From Bacteroidales bacterium UBA4866 (GTDB lineage Bacteria; Bacteroidota; Bacteroidia; Bacteroidales; P3), in contig DHDW01000023.1 of the NCBI GenBank assembly GCA_002399565.1, forward strand, positions 1 to 12,509: DNA of 12,509 nt. Direction: 5' to 3'. Positions 1 to 6,522 of this stretch are shown in pieces; positions within the stretch are counted from its first letter, which is position 1; each line of letters begins with the position of its first letter. The notes under the pieces are model-generated. The model was given only the letters and a program-made list of their open reading frames with translations. It was not told the DNA's origin and ran no database searches. The position numbers and the translations under genes are program-made.

Positions 1-1061
1 AAATAGATATTACTCTTCCTCCTCCTTTAAGTGCAGACTTTATTGATTTCCCTCAAATGTCAAAAGAACAATATCAAGCAACTTTGGAACTAAGTCAAAT
101 TATTTGGGATGGAGGTTATACATATAATAAAAGAAAAGAAATTAAGGCAGAACTTGAATCACAAAAAGCAAATCTTGAAGTTGAACTATATTCTCTTAGA
201 GAAAGAATTGCTAATCTTTATTTCGGTATTCTTAGTATAAAGGAACAAAAGGCATTAACCCTTCTAATGCAGAAAGAATTAGAAAGAAACGTTAATCAAG
301 TGAAGGCTTTAAATGAAACAGGACTTGCTAATGAATCGGACTTAGACCTATTGAGTGTTGAAAAACTAAATATTGAACAAAGACTATTAGAAATTGAACT
401 TTTGGAGAAATCATATATCAAAATGCTTTCTTTAATGATGGGAGTAGAATTAAGTGTTGAAACGAAGTTTGTAGAACCTAACTTAAAATCTTCAAAGCTT
501 TCTTCTGCAAATCTTCGTCCAGAGCTTCAAGCAATGGACAGTCAAATAAAGCTTTTAGATGCTAAAAAGAAAATGATAAATGTAGGTTCTATGCCTCAAA
601 TTGCTGCTTTTGCACAAGGAGGTTATGGAAAACCTGCTTTAAATATGTTTAATCAAGACCCCGATTTATTTTCAATTGTAGGATTACGTTTAAATTGGAA
701 TATTGGAAGTTTCTATACTAAATCTAATAATTCTCATCAAATAGAAATAAACAAACAACTCCTTGAGTCAAATAAAAATGCTTTTCTTTTCAATACAAAT
801 CTACAAATTGAAGGACAATTGACCGAAATAGAAAGATTGGAAAAACTTTTGGAATCAGACAAGCAGATAATAGTTTTACGAGAAAAAATAAAGGAAACAT
901 CAAAGTATAAAATGGAAAATGGAGTTATGAGTGTAAGTGATTATATAAAAGAAGTAAACGCAACCGATTTATCTAAACAAAATGAAATTTTACATAGAAT
1001 ACAATTATTAATGTCAATCTATAAACAAAACAACTTAACAAATCAATCTTATGAAAATTAA
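1..1061 (+). CDS. TolC-family outer-membrane efflux protein, 5'-truncated by the window edge
   Basis: This is the outer-membrane channel of a tripartite exporter, where an alpha-helical barrel crosses the periplasm and receives substrate from the adaptor encoded next. The frame is open from base 3 to the left edge, so the ATG at base 57 is internal; 352 residues are visible and roughly the first 80-100, including the signal peptide, lie outside. Visible signs are the segment LELSQIIWDGG, a typical end of the first beta-strand pair, then long amphipathic coiled-coil helices rich in Leu, Glu and Lys. A second strand pair follows near two-thirds of the protein (RLNWNIGSFYTK), then a second helical pair: the internal duplication of the TolC fold. 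Its last 11 bases overlap the adaptor gene, implying translational coupling. The family is clear; the substrate cannot be told from this gene. Confidence 0.9.
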   Translation, partial: IDITLPPPLSADFIDFPQMSKEQYQATLELSQIIWDGGYTYNKRKEIKAELESQKANLEVELYSLRERIANLYFGILSIKEQKALTLLMQKELERNVNQVKALNETGLANESDLDLLSVEKLNIEQRLLEIELLEKSYIKMLSLMMGVELSVETKFVEPNLKSSKLSSANLRPELQAMDSQIKLLDAKKKMINVGSMPQIAAFAQGGYGKPALNMFNQDPDLFSIVGLRLNWNIGSFYTKSNNSHQIEINKQLLESNKNAFLFNTNLQIEGQLTEIERLEKLLESDKQIIVLREKIKETSKYKMENGVMSVSDYIKEVNATDLSKQNEILHRIQLLMSIYKQNNLTNQSYEN

Positions 1062-1938
1062 AATATTAACAATAATAAGTGTCTTGTTTTTTATTTCTTG
1101 TGGTAATGGAAAAGAAATATATCAAGCAAGTGGAGTTTTTGAAGCAACAGAAGTTATGGTTTCTTCTGAAGCTAATGGGAAAATACTTTCACTTGACATT
1201 CAAGAAGGACAACAAATAAGCATTGGAAAAGACTATGGACTAATTGACACCTTGCAGCTTTATTTAAAACACCAACAATTGCTTTATGGAATTGAAGCTA
1301 TGGGAGGAAGAAGTATTGATGTTAATACTCAAATTGCAGCCCTTGAAGAACAGTTAAAAAAACTCAAAATTGAAAAACAAAGAGTTGAAACTCTACTTCA
1401 AAAAAATGCTGCAAATACAAAACAATTAGATGATATAAATTCAAATATTGCTGTATTAGATAAGCAATTAAAGGCACAAAAGTCTTCTTTTGAAAAAGGA
1501 AATAAAAGTATTGGTTCAGAAGAGGCTTCTTTAAGAGCTCAAGTACTTCAAATAAATGATCAGTTAAATAAATGTAGAATTACTTCTCCAATAAATGGGA
1601 CAGTAATTATGAAATATTCAGAAAAAGGAGAGATAGCTTCAATAGGAAAACCTTTGTTTAAAGTTGCAGATATGGATAATATGATTCTTAGGATTTATAT
1701 TACTTCTTCTGAACTTTCAAAAATTAAGTTAGGTCAAGAAGTGAAAATATTTGCAGACTTTGGAGAAAATAGAAAAGAATATAAAGGGAAAGTAAGCTGG
1801 ATAAGCTCTAAGGCAGAATTTACTCCAAAATCTGTTTATGTTAAAGATGATAGAGATAATTTGGTTTATGCAGTAAAGGTTAGTGTTAAGAACGATGGCT
1901 ATTTGAAGATAGGAATGTATGCAGATGTTAATTTATGA
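1051..1938 (+). CDS. HlyD/YbhG-like periplasmic adaptor (membrane fusion lipoprotein)
   Basis: This is the periplasmic adaptor linking the inner-membrane ABC transporter to the TolC-type channel. The 295-residue protein begins with a short lipoprotein signal (MKIKILTIISVLFFISC), with Cys17 the probable lipidated residue, so it is likely anchored to the outer leaflet of the inner membrane. In order come a first biotinyl-lipoyl half (about 32-66, SSEANGKILSLDIQEGQ), a long coiled-coil hairpin (about 92-176), a second lipoyl half (about 177-208, CRITSPINGTVIMK) and a beta-barrel domain (about 210-295). The length is close to that of E. coli YbhG. It overlaps the channel gene by 11 bases and ATPase half 1 by ATGA (4 bases), so all three are probably translated together. 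The match to YbhG rather than another HlyD protein rests on the companion genes. Confidence 0.92.
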   Translation: MKIKILTIISVLFFISCGNGKEIYQASGVFEATEVMVSSEANGKILSLDIQEGQQISIGKDYGLIDTLQLYLKHQQLLYGIEAMGGRSIDVNTQIAALEEQLKKLKIEKQRVETLLQKNAANTKQLDDINSNIAVLDKQLKAQKSSFEKGNKSIGSEEASLRAQVLQINDQLNKCRITSPINGTVIMKYSEKGEIASIGKPLFKVADMDNMILRIYITSSELSKIKLGQEVKIFADFGENRKEYKGKVSWISSKAEFTPKSVYVKDDRDNLVYAVKVSVKNDGYLKIGMYADVNL

Positions 1939-2795
1939 AATCAATTATAGTAAATAATATTTCTAAGTCCTACAAAGGGAAAACAGCATTAAAGGATATT
2001 AGTTTTGATGTTGATAAAGGAGAATTGTTTGGAGTTATTGGACCAGATGGAGCAGGAAAGACCACTCTTTTTAGAATTTTGACAACATTAATTTTAGCTG
2101 AAAAAGGAGAAGTGAGTGTTGAAGGCTATGATGTAGTTAAAGACTATAAGAAAATTAGAAATATTGTTGGGTATATGCCAGGTAGGTTTTCTTTATATCA
2201 AGACCTAACTGTTAGAGAAAATATTGAATTCTTTGCAGCAGTTTTTAATACTAATGTTGAGGAAAACTATCATTTGGTTAAAGATATTTATTCCCATATT
2301 GAGCCATTTGAAAAACGAAAAGCAGGAGCATTGTCGGGAGGAATGAAGCAAAAGCTAGCTCTTTCATGCGCTTTAATTCATAAACCAGATGTTTTGTTTT
2401 TAGATGAACCAACAACAGGAGTTGACCCAATAAGCAGAAAAGAGTTATGGAGTATGCTTAAAGATTTGCAGAAAAAAGGAATAACAATTATTGTTTCAAC
2501 CCCCTATATGGACGAAGCAAATCTTTGTGATAGGATTGCATTAATTAATGAAGGAGAATTTATAGATATTGATTCTCCAAAAACAATTGTTGATAAATTT
2601 CCCAAAAAACTCTATAGTGTTGAAGGAGACAACATGCCTAAACTCTTAAAAGAGCTTAGAGAGAATAAGAATATTGAAACTTGTTTCTCATTTGGAGACT
2701 CGTGTCATATAACTCTAAAGAATGAGGAAGAAGAAAATAATTATAAAGAAATCAAACCTTCAATTGAAGACTATTTTATGAGATTATCAAAATAA
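1935..2795 (+). CDS. ABC ATPase, equivalent to the N-terminal half of YbhF (degenerate Q- and H-loops)
   Basis: This cytoplasmic ATPase would power the exporter as half of a heterodimer with the ATPase at 6523. It has 286 residues. Walker A is GPDGAGKTT (36-44), the signature LSGGMKQ (133-139) is intact, Walker B LFLDEP carries the catalytic Glu158, and the D-loop GVDP is present. Two catalytic-site positions are changed: the Q-loop reads YMPGRF, with Gly83 where Gln is usual, and the H-loop reads STPYMDEA, with Pro190 where His is usual. As I recall it, the first half of E. coli YbhF shares GPDGAGKTT and also lacks the H-loop His (STSYLDEAE). The last 60 residues form a C-terminal extension ending in a helix like that of YbhF half 1. 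It follows the adaptor with a 4-base ATGA overlap, and its partner is 3.7 kb downstream. The ABC assignment is certain; the YbhF-N equivalence is strong but remembered. Confidence 0.93.
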   Translation: MKSIIVNNISKSYKGKTALKDISFDVDKGELFGVIGPDGAGKTTLFRILTTLILAEKGEVSVEGYDVVKDYKKIRNIVGYMPGRFSLYQDLTVRENIEFFAAVFNTNVEENYHLVKDIYSHIEPFEKRKAGALSGGMKQKLALSCALIHKPDVLFLDEPTTGVDPISRKELWSMLKDLQKKGITIIVSTPYMDEANLCDRIALINEGEFIDIDSPKTIVDKFPKKLYSVEGDNMPKLLKELRENKNIETCFSFGDSCHITLKNEEEENNYKEIKPSIEDYFMRLSK

Positions 2796-2809
2796 ATAAC
2801 AAAGAATCT

Positions 2810-2872
2810 TCCATCTCAAATGGACAAAGTCTTCCAGTGGGAATGGAAGAAAATATCCATTTGTAATGGATA
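2810..2872 (+). repeat. Three palindromic repeats with 23-bp period, probable operator array
   Basis: Three copies of TCCANNNNNAATGGA lie at 2810-2824, 2833-2847 and 2856-2870, with centres at 2817, 2840 and 2863, exactly 23 bp apart. Each is an inverted repeat. The second extends to TCTTCCA/TGGAAGA (2830-2850) and the third to TATCCATT/AATGGATA (2854-2872). The five central bases vary while the arms are kept, as expected of sites read by a dimeric protein. The array fills the gap after the stop of ATPase half 1 and ends 6 bases before a -7 box. No T-run follows any copy, so terminators are unlikely. Binding by a regulator, perhaps the product of the next gene, is inference. Confidence 0.75.
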
Positions 2873-2878
2873 AAATAG

Positions 2879-2886
2879 TATATTTG
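2879..2886 (+). promoter_or_regulatory. Bacteroidota -7 promoter element (TATATTTG) before the AAA_14 gene
   Basis: TATATTTG fits the Bacteroidota -7 consensus TAnnTTTG and lies 21 bases before the ATG at 2908. A TTTG-type -33 element at the normal distance is not clear: the nearest TTTG (2860-2863) leaves only 15 bases and lies inside the third palindrome. A repressor on that palindrome would cover the upstream promoter region. Transcription would start near 2891-2893, giving a leader of about 15 bases. Confidence 0.5.
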
Positions 2887-2907
2887 CAAGGAAAAAAGTA
2901 AGTAATT

Positions 2908-4116
2908 ATGATAAGACAAGAAGAAATATCATTAACAATAGATTCTCAAAAAGAGGAGTTTTCGTTAAAAGCATCGTTTTTAGAAAGAGATGAGTTAAAA
3001 AATATACCTGTTATAGATAGTTTTGCAACTATAATAACTGGTATTAGGCGATGTGGAAAAAGTACATTATTATTGCAGTATCTTAAACAGCAAAAAGGAA
3101 ATATTATTTATTTTAATTTTGATGATATTCGTCTTGCTGAATTTGAAACTTCCGATTTTATTCGTTTTCACAATGAAATAAAATCAAGAAAAGCAAATAC
3201 AATAGTATTAGATGAAGTTCAGATAATAGAGAAATGGGAGATATATGTTCATCAACTATTGAGAGAGGGTTATAAGGTTTTTGTTACAGGCTCTAATGCA
3301 TCCCTACTAAGTAGAGAATTAGGGACACACCTTACAGGAAGACATATCGCAATGGAATTGTTCCCCTTCTCTTATTCCGAATACGTAAAATATACTAAGA
3401 CAGCTTATAGTGAAAAGAGTTTGTTAGAGTATTTTGATTTGGGAGGAATGCCTGAATATGTAAAAAACAAACAGATAATCATACTTCAAAATCTGTTGGA
3501 TAATATATTAATGCGAGATATAGTTGTGAGACATAATATTAAAGATACTGTTTCATTAAGAAGCTTGTCTGTTTACCTTCTTTCTAATGTGGGAAATCTT
3601 GTAAGTGCAAACAAGCTTGTTGGAATGTTTGGAATAAAATCCTCTACAACAATTCTTGATTATATGTCATACTTAGCCGATTCATATATAATAGATTTTG
3701 TGCCTAAATTTTCTTATTCTTTAAAATCTCAAGCAAGAAATCCCAAAAAAGTTTATTCAATAGATATTGGGCTTATCAAAGCTGCTTCAATTTCTTTCAC
3801 GGAAGATATAGGACAGAGATTTGAGAACTTGATATATCTTCATCTTCGACGCAAGAATAAAGAAATCTATTATTATCAAGATAAAGGAGAATGTGATTTT
3901 CTCGTGGTTGAAAAAGGGAAAGTGATTAGTGCTGTTCAGGTTTGTTACAAAATAACAAATGAAAATTTTGAAAGAGAGTATAATGGATTACTGCAAGCAA
4001 TGAAAGCCTTTGATTTAAAAATAGGAACAATAGTAACCTTAAATTCTCAAGATATATTTGAAAAAGACGGATTAACAATTAACCTTGTTCCTGCACATAT
4101 ATACTTGACAAAATAA
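2908..4116 (+). CDS. AAA_14-type ATPase with C-terminal DUF4143 domain
   Basis: This 402-residue cytoplasmic protein belongs to the large AAA_14 plus DUF4143 family, whose role is mostly unknown. The N-terminal ATPase has Walker A GIRRCGKST (45-53), Walker B IVLDEVQ (99-105), a sensor-1-like VTGSNASLL (126-134) and LFPFSYSEY (151-159). The region around 210-265 looks like a winged helix. The DUF4143 part (about 270-400) has a restriction-nuclease-like fold: ECDF (329-332) and AVQVCY (342-347) fall where the acidic and E/Q-x-K residues of a PD-(D/E)XK nuclease would be, but the Lys is Cys346, so nuclease activity is doubtful. The length is normal. It starts the insert between the two exporter ATPases and has its own probable promoter and palindrome array. 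The EEP gene follows after 13 bases. These genes are common as dispersed paralogues, so it may be a mobile passenger. Confidence 0.88.
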   Translation: MIRQEEISLTIDSQKEEFSLKASFLERDELKNIPVIDSFATIITGIRRCGKSTLLLQYLKQQKGNIIYFNFDDIRLAEFETSDFIRFHNEIKSRKANTIVLDEVQIIEKWEIYVHQLLREGYKVFVTGSNASLLSRELGTHLTGRHIAMELFPFSYSEYVKYTKTAYSEKSLLEYFDLGGMPEYVKNKQIIILQNLLDNILMRDIVVRHNIKDTVSLRSLSVYLLSNVGNLVSANKLVGMFGIKSSTTILDYMSYLADSYIIDFVPKFSYSLKSQARNPKKVYSIDIGLIKAASISFTEDIGQRFENLIYLHLRRKNKEIYYYQDKGECDFLVVEKGKVISAVQVCYKITNENFEREYNGLLQAMKAFDLKIGTIVTLNSQDIFEKDGLTINLVPAHIYLTK

Positions 4117-4129
4117 ATATTCGATATAT

Positions 4130-4843
4130 ATGAAGGTCGTAACTTGGAATTGTAATGGAGCTTTACGAAATAAATTTGAGAAGTTAGAAAAATTAGATGC
4201 TGACATATATATTATACAAGAATGTGAAGATCCTAATAAAACAATGAATAAAAAATATATTAATTGGGCTAAGAATAGTTTATGGATAGGGGATAATAAG
4301 AATAAAGGTTTAGGGATATTTGCAAAGGAGAAAATTAAAATTAGTCATTTAAATTGGAGTCATAAATACATGGAACATGATGTTAAATACTTTTTACCTT
4401 TTTCTATTGATAATAAGTCTAATATTCTTGCTCTTTGGAATCACAAAAATCATTCTCCAAATTTTGGGTACATCGGACAATTGTGGAAATATTTACAAGT
4501 TAATAAACATAAAATGAGTAATACAATTGTAATTGGTGATTTTAATAGTAACACTATTTGGGATGAATGGGACAGATGGTGGAATCATTCTGATGTTGTT
4601 AGAGAGTTAAATGAAATAGGAATAGATAGTGTTTATCATCAAGTTTCCAAAGAAAAACAAGGAGAAGAAACTTCTCCAACATTCTTCTTATATAGAAATA
4701 TTGAAAAATCATATCACATAGATTATGTTTTTGTACCAAAGCATATAATGAATAACTTAGTTAAGTTTGAAATTGGGTCAATCGATGAATGGTTAAAATT
4801 AAGTGATCATTTACCAATAATTTGTGAATTTAAAGTTGAATAA
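4130..4843 (+). CDS. Small endonuclease/exonuclease/phosphatase (EEP) family protein
   Basis: This metal-dependent phosphoesterase has the EEP fold of exonuclease III, DNase I and sphingomyelinases. At 237 residues it is a minimal single-domain version. The catalytic set is visible in order: WNCNG at the N-terminus (Asn7, Asn9), QECE with the metal-binding Glu31, GDFNS (136-140, Asp137 and Asn139), HIDYVF (197-202) and SDHLP (225-229, Asp226 and His227). All key residues are present, so it is probably active. It has no signal peptide or membrane segment and should be cytoplasmic. The substrate may be DNA, RNA, a phospholipid or an inositol phosphate; the sequence does not decide. It lies 13 bases after the AAA_14 gene and 20 bases before the next, without a visible promoter, so co-transcription is likely. 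Confidence 0.88.
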   Translation: MKVVTWNCNGALRNKFEKLEKLDADIYIIQECEDPNKTMNKKYINWAKNSLWIGDNKNKGLGIFAKEKIKISHLNWSHKYMEHDVKYFLPFSIDNKSNILALWNHKNHSPNFGYIGQLWKYLQVNKHKMSNTIVIGDFNSNTIWDEWDRWWNHSDVVRELNEIGIDSVYHQVSKEKQGEETSPTFFLYRNIEKSYHIDYVFVPKHIMNNLVKFEIGSIDEWLKLSDHLPIICEFKVE

Positions 4844-4863
4844 TAAAAGAATAAATAGAGATT

Positions 4864-5994
4864 GTGAGTATAAAAAGGAGGATAAAGAGGATTATGTTTG
4901 TGTTAATAGTAATTATTGCAGTTGTTATAGGTTTTGTGTTTTTATATATGCAGCTGCCTGTCTTTGGGCAAAAACCTAAAGGGGAAAGATTGGAAAGAAT
5001 GGAAAAATCTCCTAATTATAGGAATGAACAATTCCACAATCAAAATTCAACACCTATGTTTGTTAGTAAGAAAGGAATGTTTTCAGTATTAATGGATAAG
5101 TTATTTGATGAAAAGCCTCAAGGACTAAGACCAAAGGATATCATTCCAACAATAAAAACTGATTTAAAATCTATTCCAAAAGAAAAAGATATTGTAGTAT
5201 GGTTTGGGCATTCTTCATACTATATTCAAATTGATGGAAAGAGATTTTTGATTGACCCAGTGTTTTCAAAACATGCCTCTCCTGTTCCTATTCTTATTTC
5301 ATGCTTTGAGGGGACAAACATATATTCTGTCGAGGATATGCCGCCAATAGATTATCTTTTAATTACTCACGATCACTACGACCATTTGGATTATAGAACA
5401 ATAAAGAAATTAAATACAAAAATTAAACAAGTTATCTGTGGCCTTGGAGTAGGCTCTCATCTTGAGAGATGGGATTATTCAAAGGATAAGATTAAGGAAA
5501 TGGATTGGAATGAAACCATAGAATTAGTAGATGGTTTCAAGATTAATTCTAATCCTACAAGACATTTTTCAGGAAGAACAACCAAAAGAAATAATACTCT
5601 TTGGCTTTCATTTGTTTTGCAAACTCCTTCAAAGACAATTTTTATAAGTGGAGATGGAGGATATGATTCTCATTTTGCAGAAATAGGAAAGAAGTTTGAA
5701 AAGATAGATTTTGCATTTTTGGAATTAGGACAATATAATGAGAAGTGGAAATATATCCATTCTATGCCAGAGCAGGTAATTCAAGAAGCAAAGGACTTAA
5801 ATGCTCAAAAAGTTTTGCCAATTCATTGGGGAAAGTTCGCTCTTGCAGAACATCATTGGAAAGAACCAATAGAAAGACTAATGAGTTCAAATAAGAAGGA
5901 CGATCTAAATATACTGACCCCAATGATTGGAGAAATTGTTGATTTGAATAATGATAGTCAAGTTTTTCCTTCATGGTGGGAGAATATAAAGTAA
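4864..5994 (+). CDS. Membrane-anchored metallo-beta-lactamase-fold hydrolase, NAPE-PLD/COG2220-like
   Basis: This 376-residue binuclear-zinc hydrolase resembles N-acyl-phosphatidylethanolamine phospholipase D and related bacterial COG2220 proteins. The N-terminus is a basic stretch and one hydrophobic helix (about 10-29), so the enzyme is probably tethered to the inner membrane with its domain in the periplasm. Zinc ligands are HDHYDH (His169, His171, Asp173, His174), His234 (TRHFSG), Asp264 (SGDGGYD) and His321 (PIHWGKFAL). Blocks such as DPVFSKHASP, PPIDYLLITHDHYDHLDY and IHWGKFALAEHHWKEP closely follow remembered NAPE-PLD sequence, making a lipid phosphodiester substrate plausible but unproven. 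The start is uncertain: GTG at 4864 keeps the basic pre-helix residues, while ATG at 4894 lies 12 bases after AGGAGG (4876-4881) and loses them. It lies 20 bases after the EEP gene. Confidence 0.88.
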   Translation: MSIKRRIKRIMFVLIVIIAVVIGFVFLYMQLPVFGQKPKGERLERMEKSPNYRNEQFHNQNSTPMFVSKKGMFSVLMDKLFDEKPQGLRPKDIIPTIKTDLKSIPKEKDIVVWFGHSSYYIQIDGKRFLIDPVFSKHASPVPILISCFEGTNIYSVEDMPPIDYLLITHDHYDHLDYRTIKKLNTKIKQVICGLGVGSHLERWDYSKDKIKEMDWNETIELVDGFKINSNPTRHFSGRTTKRNNTLWLSFVLQTPSKTIFISGDGGYDSHFAEIGKKFEKIDFAFLELGQYNEKWKYIHSMPEQVIQEAKDLNAQKVLPIHWGKFALAEHHWKEPIERLMSSNKKDDLNILTPMIGEIVDLNNDSQVFPSWWENIK

Positions 5995-6005
5995 GTAGAA
6001 AACAA

Positions 6006-6032
6006 ATTATAAATATTATAAACATTATAAAC
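6006..6032 (+). repeat. Three tandem 9-bp units directly before the flavodoxin start
   Basis: ATTATAAAT is followed by two copies of ATTATAAAC (6006-6014, 6015-6023, 6024-6032), and the flavodoxin ATG starts at the next base. The units fill most of the gap after the metallohydrolase stop. Slipped-strand gain or loss would change the AT-rich translation leader by 9 bases. The tract is short, so variability is only a possibility. Confidence 0.7.
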
Positions 6033-6506
6033 ATGAAGACAGCAATTATTTATTATTCAAAAAAGGGAACAACTCAAAAAGTTGCTAAGATAATTTCTGA
6101 AAAACTAAATTCAGAGGAAGATTTAATCAATTTAAAGCAAAACACTCCTTTAGATATTAGTTCTTATGATAGGATAATTATAGGAACACCTATATATGCA
6201 GGCAATAGTTCAAAGAAAGTAAAGAAATTTATAGTTGCAAATCTAAATCACTTACAGAAAAAGGAAATTGGATTATATGTTTGTGGAATGGAAAAGGAAG
6301 AAGAAAAACAAAGAGAAGAATTGGAAAGAGCCTATCCAAAAGAGCTAATTGATAAAGCTAAATCAAAACAATTTCTGGGCGGAGAGTTTTTATTTGAAAA
6401 CATGAACTTCTTTGAGAGGATAATTATTAAAAAGATAGCAAAAACTGATAAAAGCATTTCAGCAATAAACTACCAAAATATCGATAGATTTATTCAGGAT
6501 ATTTAA
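6033..6506 (+). CDS. Flavodoxin-domain protein, HemG/Flavodoxin_5-like
   Basis: This 157-residue protein has a flavodoxin fold and probably binds FMN for electron transfer. The first strand and phosphate-binding loop read AIIYYSKKGTTQK (4-16), with Ser9, Thr13 and Thr14 placed to hold the FMN phosphate. SYDRIIIGTPIYAGNSSKKV (44-63) is the second conserved block, and LYVCG (81-85) a later flavin-facing strand. The C-terminal part (QFLGGEFLFENMNFFERIII) resembles HemG-type protoporphyrinogen oxidases more than electron-carrier flavodoxins, but a heme role is not supported by the neighbours. The ATG at 6033 is chosen because the fold begins there; an earlier in-frame ATG at 5973 would overlap the previous gene and add residues encoded by the 9-bp repeats. 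It lies 38 bases after the metallohydrolase and 16 before ATPase half 2. Confidence 0.83.
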   Translation: MKTAIIYYSKKGTTQKVAKIISEKLNSEEDLINLKQNTPLDISSYDRIIIGTPIYAGNSSKKVKKFIVANLNHLQKKEIGLYVCGMEKEEEKQREELERAYPKELIDKAKSKQFLGGEFLFENMNFFERIIIKKIAKTDKSISAINYQNIDRFIQDI

Positions 6507-6522
6507 TTATAATTGGCTAATA

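Noticed and set aside
2810..2872. CRISPR array or stacked terminators
   Set aside because: There are only three units with 23-bp period and 8-base gaps, no spacer-sized unique segments and no cas genes. No T-run follows any hairpin.
4117..4129. Short palindrome ATATTCGATAT between the AAA_14 and EEP genes
   Set aside because: It is four AT pairs only, expected often by chance in such AT-rich DNA.
5973..6032. Longer flavodoxin reading from ATG 5973
   Set aside because: It would overlap the metallohydrolase and add about 20 residues, half of them low-complexity Ile/Asn from the 9-bp repeats, before the flavodoxin fold begins.
5762..6034. Minus-strand open frame of about 90 codons
   Set aside because: It is antisense to the conserved C-terminal part of the metallohydrolase and has no recognisable protein features.
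2796..6522. Transposon or integron explanation for the four-gene insert
   Set aside because: I saw no transposase, integrase, long terminal inverted repeats or obvious target duplication at either junction.
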